This document shows, piece by piece, positions 1 to 5,525 of a DNA stretch of 10,680 nucleotides. The translations under genes were made by a program, and so were the position numbers. The notes below the pieces were generated by a model. The model had not been told where the DNA came from. It searched no databases and saw only the letters and a program-made list of their open reading frames with translations. This DNA is from an uncultured Chloroflexota bacterium. GTDB lineage: Bacteria; Chloroflexota; UBA4733. Each line of letters starts with the position of its first letter. Within the stretch, counting starts at the first letter, position 1. Location of the stretch: positions 1 to 10,680 of the forward strand of contig CALBSQ010000096.1 of NCBI GenBank assembly GCA_937967325.1, written 5' to 3'.

Positions 1-205
1 GCGTCGGGCTGGCCACCAGCCAGAGCAAGGAGCCACCGATCAGGAGGGTGAGTGCACCGGAGATCGCTAAGAAGACGCCGATCGTGATCCCAGCGGGCTC
101 CGCCACGTGCAGCCCCAGCGCCGCGACGGCGAGCGCGATGAGCGTGGCGGCAGCGATGGCGCAGGCGAGGTAGACGAGCGCGGCGATGAACCGCCGCGGG
201 CTCAC
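1..205 (-). CDS. Sensor histidine kinase, N-terminal membrane part only (partial, runs off the left edge)
   Basis: Reading leftwards, a GTG at 205-203 overlaps the response regulator stop in a GTGA (4-nt overlap), the usual translational coupling of a regulator/kinase pair. The 68 visible residues begin MSPRRFIAAL and form two hydrophobic segments (about residues 7-32 and 40-66) joined by a short loop (HVAEPAG), with an Arg pair at the N-terminus. This fits the membrane anchor of a histidine kinase with almost no extracytoplasmic domain. Such kinases usually sense within or at the membrane, or through partner proteins. HAMP, DHp and catalytic domains would lie outside the window, so the kinase identity rests on position after the regulator. 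It could instead be an unrelated membrane protein. Confidence 0.72.
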   Translation of the reverse strand, partial: MSPRRFIAALVYLACAIAAATLIALAVAALGLHVAEPAGITIGVFLAISGALTLLIGGSLLWLVASPT

Positions 206-906
206 GAGGCGCCCGGCTCGAACTTGTAGCCGACGCCCCACACCGTCTTGACGTAGGAGGGATTGGACGGGTCGCGCTCGATCTTCTCCCGCAAGCGCCT
301 GACGTGTACCGTCACCGTGCTGGCATCACCATCAAAGCCGTAGTCCCACACCGCGTCGAGCAATTGGTCGCGCGTGAAGACGCGGCGGGGGTGCTTGGCC
401 AGGTACAGCAGAAGATCGAACTCCCTCGCCGCCAGCTCCACTCTCTTGCCCTCGCGTTCGACCAACCGCCGTTCCGGATCGACCGACAAGCCGGGGAAGC
501 GCAGGCCCTCGCCGGAGACGACGGTGGGTTCCAGGCTGGCGCGACGGAGCAGCGCCTTGACCCGCGCCATCAGCTCATTCGGACTGAACGGCTTGACGAC
601 GTAGTCGTCGGCGCCCAATCCCAGCCCACGAATCTTGTCGGCCTCGTCGCTACGGGCGGTCAGCATGAGGATGGGCACCTGGCTGGAGCGGCGCAGCGTT
701 CGACACACCTCCAGCCCGTCCACGGCCGGCAGCATGAGGTCCAGGATCACCAGGTCCGGCGGCTGACGTTGGGCCTCCCGCAGGGCATCGGCGCCATCGC
801 GCGCCGTGTGGACCGTGAATCCGTCGCGCTGCAAGTAGCGCTGGAGCACCTCGACCACCATCGGCTCGTCGTCCACCACGAGCACCCGGCGTTGTTGCCC
901 GGCCAC
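202..906 (-). CDS. OmpR/PhoB-family response regulator
   Basis: A 234-aa DNA-binding response regulator of normal length for the family. The receiver domain (about residues 7-121) has the acidic pair D12/D13, phosphoacceptor D56 (in VILDLMLP), switch T83 (MLTAR) and K105 (VVKPF). The C-terminal winged helix (about 131-230) ends in the typical TVTVHVRRLREKIE recognition-helix region and the WGVGYKF wing. The start is GTG at 906-904, with AGAAGG about 8 nt upstream; no better in-frame start is seen. It is first in a minus-strand pair with the overlapping kinase. Phosphorylation at D56 by that kinase should drive dimerisation and promoter binding. All key residues are intact. The regulon cannot be inferred, though autoregulation through the palindrome just upstream is possible. 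Confidence 0.95.
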   Translation of the reverse strand: MAGQQRRVLVVDDEPMVVEVLQRYLQRDGFTVHTARDGADALREAQRQPPDLVILDLMLPAVDGLEVCRTLRRSSQVPILMLTARSDEADKIRGLGLGADDYVVKPFSPNELMARVKALLRRASLEPTVVSGEGLRFPGLSVDPERRLVEREGKRVELAAREFDLLLYLAKHPRRVFTRDQLLDAVWDYGFDGDASTVTVHVRRLREKIERDPSNPSYVKTVWGVGYKFEPGAS

Positions 907-938
907 GTGGACCTACCTTCTCTGCACCTCCGGCGTGA

Positions 939-956
939 CGCCCCTAGTAGGGGGCG
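939..956. promoter_or_regulatory. Palindrome in the response regulator leader
   Basis: Perfect 6-bp arms CGCCCC and GGGGCG flank a TAGTAG spacer, about 33 bp upstream of the GTG start. It lies between the candidate promoter and the ribosome binding site, so it could be an operator or a leader hairpin. It is short and GC-rich, so chance is possible. Confidence 0.3.
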
Positions 957-1048
957 CCACGCGCGCCCGGCCGCAGACCGCCCATCGGGCGCCGCGCCGT
1001 TGGGCTTTGACACCGTACCATTGAGCGTACTATCGGCTCCTTGCGGCA

Positions 1049-1076
1049 ATCTTACCCCAAGGCCATGGAGCGGCAA
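1049..1076 (-). promoter_or_regulatory. Candidate sigma70-type promoter for the two-component operon
   Basis: On the minus strand, TTGCCG (1076-1071) and TAAGAT (1054-1049) are separated by 16 bp. Each box matches 4 of 6 positions of the E. coli-type consensus (TTGACA, TATAAT). Transcription would begin near 1042, leaving a leader of about 135 nt before the GTG at 906 that contains the 939-956 palindrome. Confidence 0.35.
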
Positions 1077-1190
1077 CAATAGCCGGTATGGCCGGCGCAC
1101 ATCCGCGCATGCTCACAGCACGCACGAGGGCGGAGGGCGCCTGGGCGACCGACACCTCGGCGTCACCGCGCCGCCACAACGCCGCAATCG

Positions 1191-1219
1191 TTCGCACCTA
1201 ACGGCAAGGTAACTACAAT
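1191..1219 (+). promoter_or_regulatory. Candidate promoter of the Uma2-family gene
   Basis: TTCGCA (1191-1196), a 17-bp spacer and TACAAT (1214-1219) match the -35 consensus at 4 of 6 positions and the -10 at 5 of 6. The predicted start near 1226 gives a leader of about 80 nt to the GTG at 1307. A weaker alternative, TGGACA-N15-TACACT, lies at 1239-1265. Confidence 0.42.
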
Positions 1220-1306
1220 TCGCTTCGAAACATGCGTGTGGACACAGTCGCGGACGCCGTACACTGATCCAACACATACCACGCCGGCCGGAGAAAGGAC
1301 ACCATA

Positions 1307-1918
1307 GTGGTAGCGGCGCCGCCACAACGTAGTACGACCGCGCGGTACACCATCGCCGACCTGGACCAGTTCCCCGACGACGGCAAGCTCCGCGAGCTGG
1401 TCGACGGTCAGATTGTGGAGTGGGACGTGACCAATCGCCTCCATGGCTATTTTGTGGGCGCCCTTGCCCGCCTGCTCGGAAACCTTGTTGCGGATGCGAA
1501 CCTTGGCCTCGTCCTCACCGCCGCTCCGCTGATCCGCATCCAAAGCAGCGAGCACGACGCCCGCGGACCAGATCTCTGCTTCTACGCTCGTGGCCGTGTT
1601 CCGCGCGACCTCACCGCCGCTGTCGGCGACGAGCCACCGGACTTCGTCATCGAGATCCTCTCTCCCACCGACCGGGCGGGCGAGGTCCAGCGCAAGGTGG
1701 TGGACTGGCTGCGTGCCGGCGTGCAGTTGCTCTGGTATGTCGATCCCGACACCGGCATCACCACCGTCTATCACGCCGGCCGGATCACCAGTGTTGGTCC
1801 CGATGACGATCTGGACGGCGCCGACGTGCTGCCGGGCTTCCGGCTGCGCCTGCGCACCGTGTTCGATCAGCTCGCGGCCTTGCAAGCAGAGCCGGATTCC
1901 ATGGCAACTACGGCGTGA
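1307..1918 (+). CDS. Uma2-family protein (PD-(D/E)XK nuclease fold)
   Basis: A 203-aa protein matching the Uma2 (DUF820) pattern along its length: an early ELVDGQIVEW strand (residues 30-39), RLHGYFVGALARLL helix, GPDLCFY with P88-D89, DFVIEILSPTD with E116, K130 in the following helix, then LLWYVDPDTG and a C-terminal LPGFRLRL strand. D89, E116 and K130 sit where the restriction-endonuclease-like fold puts its metal-binding and catalytic residues, so the fold looks active. The GTG start at 1307 has a GAGAAAGGA ribosome binding site about 8 nt upstream. Uma2 proteins occur in many copies in cyanobacteria and Chloroflexota and their biological role is not settled. No partner gene sits beside it, and it faces convergently into decayed sequence. 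Confidence 0.9.
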   Translation: MVAAPPQRSTTARYTIADLDQFPDDGKLRELVDGQIVEWDVTNRLHGYFVGALARLLGNLVADANLGLVLTAAPLIRIQSSEHDARGPDLCFYARGRVPRDLTAAVGDEPPDFVIEILSPTDRAGEVQRKVVDWLRAGVQLLWYVDPDTGITTVYHAGRITSVGPDDDLDGADVLPGFRLRLRTVFDQLAALQAEPDSMATTA

Positions 1919-1922
1919 CCCA

Positions 1923-2075
1923 CTAGAGCTGGTGCTCGAACCGGCGATGCCGCACCAACCAAAACCTCAGGCCGAACAGGACCGCGTCGACCGCGATCAA
2001 TAGTAAGGTCACAGGCCATGCCCAGCGAAAGAGCACGACGTCCAATGGTGTTGCTGTAAGACGAAGAAGGGCAAT
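1923..2075 (-). pseudogene. Remnant: C-terminus of a membrane protein
   Basis: In one minus-strand frame, 50 codons run from just after the TAA at 2078-2076 to a TAG at 1925-1923. They read a hydrophobic helix and basic tail: FRWAWPVTLLLIAVDAVLFG, then LRFWLVRHRRFEHQL. This is what the end of an integral membrane protein looks like, with a positively charged cytoplasmic tail. There is no convincing start or ribosome binding site; a TTG at 2045 would give a 40-aa peptide. It is in frame with the PadR-like fragment upstream, separated only by the stop codon, suggesting a deletion that joined two genes, or a damaged gene. A real small membrane protein cannot be excluded. Confidence 0.45.
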
Positions 2076-2210
2076 TTAGTATTTACGGGGCGGACCTTCT
2101 GCAGATGGCACCAGGTAGCCCTCAACGAAGCCCTGGTGCTGGAGACGACTGAGGAGCGGGTAGATACTCCCCGCACTGCTAACTCGCGCCCATGGTGGCG
2201 AAACAGGGAA
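2076..2210 (-). pseudogene. PadR-family transcriptional regulator fragment
   Basis: The minus strand from about 2180 to the TAA at 2078-2076 encodes SSAGSIYPLLSRLQHQGFVE followed by GYLVPSAEGPPRKY. This is the recognition helix and wing of PadR regulators (family pattern GSIYPLLxRLExxGLVE then GPPRKYYRLT). The frame is cut by a stop exactly where the family continues with Tyr-x-Leu-Thr. The preceding PPWARV part, back to about 2210, also fits, but the N-terminal helices and a start codon are missing. PadR proteins normally run about 100-180 aa, so this is a truncated, inactive remnant. Intact relatives often control a neighbouring membrane protein or transporter, which agrees with the membrane remnant directly after it. 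Confidence 0.6.
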
Positions 2211-2249
2211 TGTCGGGGCGAGGCCGGCTGGCGCGACCGAGCGACCTTG

Positions 2250-2441
2250 CTAGGCCGAGCGGCGCCGCTGCTCCAGCTCGAACAGACGGTCCAGTGCCGC
2301 CGAGAGGGCCGCGTCGCTCCGACCCAGATCCTCCAGCTCGGCAACCAGGTCACTCAGCACAGACGGCGGCAGATCGCCAGCCCGAACCTTGCTTACCAGT
2401 TCCGCCAGGTCCGGCGACAGTCGCTTCAGTTGGCGCTCCAT
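2250..2441 (-). CDS. Small helical protein of unknown function (63 aa)
   Basis: Starting at ATG 2441-2439, the product begins MERQLKRLSPDLAELVSKVR and ends LDRLFELEQRRRSA. It is rich in Leu, Glu, Asp and Arg, with spacing that suggests two or three amphipathic helices and a central PPSVLSDLVAELEDL turn-helix, and has no cysteine or membrane segment. GC-rich third positions and a protein-like composition favour a real gene. The open frame continues upstream to 2660, but that part (SQPHREASRSAG, YCRRRRSCGR) looks like noise. A GTG at 2456 (MDDADMERQL) is an alternative start; neither start has a strong ribosome binding site. It lies upstream of the PadR remnant on the same strand and may be a survivor of that cluster. 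I do not recognise the family. Confidence 0.5.
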   Translation of the reverse strand: MERQLKRLSPDLAELVSKVRAGDLPPSVLSDLVAELEDLGRSDAALSAALDRLFELEQRRRSA

Positions 2442-2804
2442 GTCCGCATCGTCCACGTGCAGGTCCGTTCTCCCACAGGATCTCCGGCGTCGGCAGTAGC
2501 GGTCCGCCCGCGCGCCGGCAAACAATGGAGAGCCTAGCACACGTCGCGTTGGTCCCCACGTCGTTGTCACCGAAGACCGTCCGTGTGCCAATGGCGCGCC
2601 GACCCCGGCCGAACGACTTGCCTCGCGGTGAGGCTGGCTATCCGCGGCGTGAGACGCCATTCGCTGCGGAGCCGCCCCACGTCTGTGCCTCCACAGCGCG
2701 GCCGGTCACGAACTCGGCCCTCCCATTCACCCGCTCGTGGCGGCATGCGGTCTAGTCGCGCACCGCACACCGATGCCTGTCCGAGAAAGCGGCCGGCAGG
2801 GATG
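2442..2804. other. About 360 bp with no convincing gene
   Basis: Open frames here are arginine/proline-rich on both strands and show no family motif, so they look like GC-driven noise. The stretch holds a candidate minus-strand promoter near 2535 and ends at the -10 box of the zinc-ribbon gene. No repeat or RNA gene was recognised. Confidence 0.5.
2531..2539 (-). promoter_or_regulatory. Possible extended -10 for the 63-aa protein
   Basis: The minus strand reads TGCTAGGCT, a TGn extension followed by TAGGCT. It is about 75-90 nt upstream of the candidate starts at 2456 and 2441. No good -35 box is present at the expected distance. Confidence 0.25.
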
Positions 2805-2810
2805 TATAAT
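2805..2810 (+). promoter_or_regulatory. Consensus -10 box before the zinc-ribbon gene
   Basis: A perfect TATAAT in otherwise GC-rich DNA. No clear -35 is seen 16-18 bp upstream. Transcription would start near 2817, leaving about 48 nt to the GTG at 2865. Confidence 0.4.
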
Positions 2811-2864
2811 CGCCCCGGATCTTCGACTGCCCATGACGCCTGGAGTGCGGGCTTGGGCGGTCGT

Positions 2865-3398
2865 GTGCCCGAAGATCGCGATGCACAGCAAAGAGACATT
2901 ACCATCCCCCAGTGTCCCATTTGCGGCAAGGCTCACACCTACAAGCTGCAGATCCATTTCCCGAAGCTCCCATGGATGCCCCCACGTTCCGGCGCCCAAC
3001 CGGTGTCAGGCTCGATCACCAAGACCCTGAACTTCACGTGCCCAGCCCCACCTCCAACGACCTTCAAGGCAACGATCCAGTTGGATCAAGAACCGAGGCA
3101 TCTGATCAAGTCGGTGATGGTGATCCGTGGCGCCGCGGCGCCACCGAAGGAAGCAACGCCCTCGCCGCCGGCAACGGCAGCCGACGGATCCGACGTGCCT
3201 GGTGCAACAGGTCGGCCTGCTGAGGAGGCGCCACCTACACAGCCGGCGGACGACGATCAGGAAGGCGCGATGGTCGCTCTACGCTCACCAGCCCACCGTT
3301 TCTATGGCTATTGCCATCACCAAGTCCGGTGGGGTAGTCTGCGGCGCCCTTCAGACGCAACCGGATGGGAAGGTGGTCCTCCTACCCCACCCGCCTAA
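2865..3398 (+). CDS. Zinc-ribbon-like protein with Pro/Ala linker, probably frameshifted
   Basis: From a GTG at 2865 the first 90 residues look like a real domain: CPICGKAH (C17, C20, with H24), then TLNFTCPAPPPTTFKATIQL (C59), the layout of a small zinc ribbon with three cysteines and a possible histidine ligand. Residues about 91-133 form a Pro/Ala/Thr/Glu linker. After about residue 134 (near 3264) the frame becomes unlike protein (RSPAHRFYGYCHHQVRW) until TAA at 3396-3398. The +1 frame from about 3262 instead reads a good protein segment to 3477. I infer a one-base insertion or equivalent indel near 3255-3270, so the 177-aa reading is probably wrong at its C-terminus. The start is inferred from the TATAAT at 2805 and from where composition becomes protein-like; its ribosome binding site is weak. 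Function unknown. The metalloprotease follows on the same strand. Confidence 0.5.
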   Translation: MPEDRDAQQRDITIPQCPICGKAHTYKLQIHFPKLPWMPPRSGAQPVSGSITKTLNFTCPAPPPTTFKATIQLDQEPRHLIKSVMVIRGAAAPPKEATPSPPATAADGSDVPGATGRPAEEAPPTQPADDDQEGAMVALRSPAHRFYGYCHHQVRWGSLRRPSDATGWEGGPPTPPA

Positions 3399-3477
3399 TC
3401 AGCGCCAAGGCATTGTGCTGGACGACGTCTCTTCCCTGACTACGGTGGCAACGTGCCCAGACGCGCTGCACCCCTAG
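3262..3477 (+). pseudogene. Out-of-frame C-terminal domain of the zinc-ribbon protein (or separate small ORF)
   Basis: The frame beginning at 3262 reads ARWSLYAHQPTVSMAIAITK, then SGGVVCGALQTQPDGKVVLL, and ends GIVLDDVSSLTTVATCPDALHP at TAG 3475-3477. Alternating hydrophobic strands, glycine turns and GC-rich third positions mark it as coding, while the other two frames do not look like protein. Upstream, the same frame is only the shadow of the linker, so it has no start of its own except ATG 3304 (57 aa), which lacks a ribosome binding site. The simplest reading is the second domain of the zinc-ribbon protein, shifted by an indel. A separately translated 57-aa gene is the alternative. No family is recognised. 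Confidence 0.45.
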
Positions 3478-4904
3478 CCAGCTTTGGCCGGCCGTCGCCC
3501 GGTCCGCAACATCGGGTCGGACCGATCAGCCTCAGCCAACCCATGCCACCTTCTCCCAAGGTCCACGCGGCGCTGCGTGCCGAGCTGCCGGCAATGGCGG
3601 CCACCACGGCGCGAGGCCAATGGGGCCGGCAGTTGCTCCAGTTGCCAGCTAGCCGGCTTGCCGGGATGTTCGATCGTGGGAATCTGCCAGGCTGGAACGG
3701 GGGTCGCTTTTACGCTCCCTGGCGTCCGCGGGGCCACGGCCTGCAGTACACGCCAAGCGCCCCGCCGCCCAAGTGCCCTGCCCACGGGGTCATGCGCTGC
3801 CTGGTGCTCCTGGTAGATTTCGCCGATAATACGGCCAGCCGGACCCCTGGGGAGTTGCAAGAGCTGCTCTTCTCTCAGCGGACGCACCCGACGGGCAGCC
3901 TGCGCGACTATTACCGCGACAACTCCTACGGCCAGCTCGATCTCGATGGCGACGTTATCGGTTGGCTGCGTCTGCCCAACCCATACGTGTATTACGTCGA
4001 CGATCAGGGCGGTCAGGGTACGTACCCCCAAAATGTCCAGGGGCTCGTTGCTGACGCGCTCCGGCTCGCCCAAGCCCAGGTCGACTTCAGTCGCTTTGAC
4101 GCCAACGGGGATGGCTATCTGGATGGTCTGGTCGTCGTCCACGCCGGCGGCGGCGGAGAGACCGAACCTGATCTGACCAACGGCAAGCGGAAGATCTGGT
4201 CCCACCAGGGTAATCTCCATCGACGGTTCGTCGCCCGCGGCGTTTCCGCCTATGCCTATTGTCTGCTGCCTGAGGACGGAACGGTCGGGGTCTGTTGTCA
4301 TGAAGTTGGCCACATGCTCGGCCTGCCCGACCTCTATCCGCCGGAGCCCCAGAGCGATGGCATGGGCGTGGGCAGATGGTGTCTCATGGGGATGGGCGGC
4401 TGGAATGGCGACGGCCACACCCCGGCGCAGCTCTGCGCCTGGGCGAAAGGTCTCCTTGGCTGGCTCACGCCGACCACGCTCCAGGGCGGCCAGACATTGC
4501 AGGTATCGCCTGCGGAACAGCAAGGAAGCTCCACCTATCGCGTGTGGACAGGTGGCAGACCCCATGCCGAATACTTCCTATTAGAAAATCGGCAGCGTAT
4601 CGGATTCGACAGGGAGCTTCCCGCCAGCGGACTCCTGATCTGGCACGTCAATGACACGCGCCCGGACAACCGTCAATCGAGTCGTCCGCGCGTGGCACTA
4701 GAGCAAGCGGACGGTCAGCAAGGTCTGGAACAGGGGGACGATGATGGGGACGACGGGGACCCCTTCCCTGGCGCCGGTGGTAACACGACGTTCGATGACG
4801 CGAGCACGCCCAGTTCCCGCGATCAGGTCGGGAGGCCAACCGCGGTGTCAGTAGCGAACATGGCCACGTCAGGCACTGTCATCAGCTGTGAGGTTCGAAT
4901 GTAG
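3453..4904 (+). CDS. M6-family (immune inhibitor A-like) zinc metalloprotease
   Basis: A 483-aa protein with the M6 active site HEVGHMLGLPD (residues 283-293): H283 and H287 bind zinc, E284 is the catalytic base and D293 completes the HExxHxxGxPD motif. Family landmarks are in order: CLVLLVDFAD (116-125), the calcium-loop-like DANGDGYLDGLVVVHAG (216-232), the Met-turn region WCLMGMGGW (309-317) and GLLIWHVND (393-401), then a LEQADG...DPFPG...F tail. Relatives are usually secreted, yet no signal peptide is visible, and long C-terminal domains found in some relatives are absent. The start is uncertain: GTG 3453 has only a weak GGTGG upstream and overlaps the preceding frame by 25 nt. ATG 3543 (MPPSPKVHAALRAE) matches where the family's conserved N-terminus usually begins, but has no ribosome binding site. 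The catalytic domain looks intact. Confidence 0.92.
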   Translation: MPRRAAPLASFGRPSPGPQHRVGPISLSQPMPPSPKVHAALRAELPAMAATTARGQWGRQLLQLPASRLAGMFDRGNLPGWNGGRFYAPWRPRGHGLQYTPSAPPPKCPAHGVMRCLVLLVDFADNTASRTPGELQELLFSQRTHPTGSLRDYYRDNSYGQLDLDGDVIGWLRLPNPYVYYVDDQGGQGTYPQNVQGLVADALRLAQAQVDFSRFDANGDGYLDGLVVVHAGGGGETEPDLTNGKRKIWSHQGNLHRRFVARGVSAYAYCLLPEDGTVGVCCHEVGHMLGLPDLYPPEPQSDGMGVGRWCLMGMGGWNGDGHTPAQLCAWAKGLLGWLTPTTLQGGQTLQVSPAEQQGSSTYRVWTGGRPHAEYFLLENRQRIGFDRELPASGLLIWHVNDTRPDNRQSSRPRVALEQADGQQGLEQGDDDGDDGDPFPGAGGNTTFDDASTPSSRDQVGRPTAVSVANMATSGTVISCEVRM

Positions 4905-5223
4905 TGCGCTCACCTCCGCTGGCCTCGCCCTCGGCGAGCTTGCGGACATCGTTCCCGACGACGACGAAGCCTCCCCCGCGCTCATCACCGCGATAGGCAA
5001 TTTGTGCTTCCAGCGTGTCTGCCTCCGCCACGGTCTCCTTGAGACGCGGCTGCACGTGGACGGGGATGATCTTCCCTACGTGTGCCCGGACAAAGTTTGG
5101 CAAATTGCCGACATCGATGGCCCGATCGACGGCGATCCTCCACACGGAGCCCCGACCGTTGGGCTCGGGTTCAACGCCGACGACCGTACCGGCGATTCGG
5201 CTCGCGTTTGGCGCTACGAACAT
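4882..5223 (-). CDS. Conserved-looking small beta-rich protein of unknown function
   Basis: A 113-aa product reading RIAGTVVGVEPEPNGRGSVW (9-28), RIAVDRAIDV, NFVRAHVGKIIPVHVQPRLK and EAQIAYRGDERGGGFVVVGNDVRKL. Alternating hydrophobic residues and GxG/NGRGS turns suggest a five-strand barrel of OB or SH3 type. There is no signal peptide or membrane segment. The minus frame is preferred over the overlapping plus frame because its composition and strand pattern look like protein, whereas the plus frame does not. The ATG start at 5223-5221 has no close ribosome binding site. The 3' end overlaps the convergent protease gene by 23 bp. A specific function cannot be assigned. Confidence 0.6.
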   Translation of the reverse strand: MFVAPNASRIAGTVVGVEPEPNGRGSVWRIAVDRAIDVGNLPNFVRAHVGKIIPVHVQPRLKETVAEADTLEAQIAYRGDERGGGFVVVGNDVRKLAEGEASGGERTTFEPHS

Positions 5224-5361
5224 GGAAGACCGCCCATTTCCTGGTTGCTACCATCCTGATAGCTGCTCAGCCATGGCCTTGGTGCGCGATTCCGCCATCA
5301 CCCGCCGCGAATCCCCATCCTATGGAGGCGCCGACACGGGACAGGCGAGACATCGCCTCTC

Positions 5362-5370
5362 GTTATACCA
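5362..5370 (-). promoter_or_regulatory. Extended -10 for the 113-aa protein
   Basis: The minus strand reads TGGTATAAC, a TGn extension plus TATAAC (5 of 6 to consensus). No clear -35 is present. Transcription would start near 5355, giving a leader of about 130 nt to the ATG at 5223. Confidence 0.35.
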
Positions 5371-5391
5371 CATTGTTGACCAAGGGGTCGG

Positions 5392-5424
5392 GGTTCGCCG
5401 GGGACGGCGCCCCTAGTGCGAACC
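5392..5424. repeat. Nested inverted repeat in the divergent spacer
   Basis: Outer 7-bp arms GGTTCGC (5392-5398) and GCGAACC (5418-5424) are perfect complements. Inside them GGGG (5400-5403) pairs with CCCC (5410-5413) around an ACGGCG loop. It sits between the two opposed -10 elements at 5362-5370 and 5484-5492, so it could be an operator or a structured transcript. No T-tract follows, so it is not a classic terminator. Confidence 0.45.
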
Positions 5425-5483
5425 AGAAGACCCGGCGATCGAGAAGCACGGGCCATACGCGTCGCCATTGGACAGCCCTTTTG

Positions 5484-5492
5484 TGGTCTAAT
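5484..5492 (+). promoter_or_regulatory. Extended -10 promoter of the RraA-like gene
   Basis: TGGTCTAAT is a TGn extension followed by TCTAAT (5 of 6 to consensus). TTGGAC lies at 5468-5473, too close for an optimal -35, which fits an extended -10 type. The start near 5499 leaves about 27 nt to the ATG, containing the AGAGGAGA ribosome binding site. Confidence 0.42.
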
Positions 5493-5525
5493 CTCTCGGC
5501 AAACGCCGGCTGGAAGAGGAGACCA

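Noticed and set aside
1007..1035. Plus-strand TTGACA followed by CTATCG at 17 bp (or TACTAT at 15 bp)
   Set aside because: The -35 is perfect, but the -10 is weak and no gene begins within 250 bp on that strand; a better-placed promoter for the Uma2 gene exists at 1191-1219.
304..1212. Long plus-strand open frame opposite the response regulator
   Set aside because: It is the antisense shadow of a clearly real regulator, with no family motif; GC-rich DNA produces such frames.
1163..1885. Minus-strand frame opposite the Uma2 gene
   Set aside because: It is the mirror of a protein with clear family motifs and has no recognisable domain.
1307..1918. Uma2 gene as part of a restriction or defence system
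   Set aside because: No methyltransferase, helicase, toxin-antitoxin or other defence partner is next to it; its neighbours are a two-component system and decayed sequence.
2192..2755. Plus-strand frame across the gene-poor stretch
   Set aside because: Composition is Arg/Pro/Ser-rich noise, and it overlaps the more protein-like minus frame at 2250-2441.
3255..3275. Programmed ribosomal frameshift in the zinc-ribbon gene
   Set aside because: No slippery heptamer or shift-stop arrangement is visible at the junction; an indel is simpler.
4888..5259. Plus-strand 123-aa frame opposite the 113-aa protein
   Set aside because: The minus frame shows regular beta-strand patterning, glycine turns and better composition; the plus frame looks like its complement.
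5082..5525. Upstream extension of the RraA-like protein to a start at 5082
   Set aside because: The added residues are unlike protein, while ATG 5526 has a strong ribosome binding site and matches the family's N-terminus.
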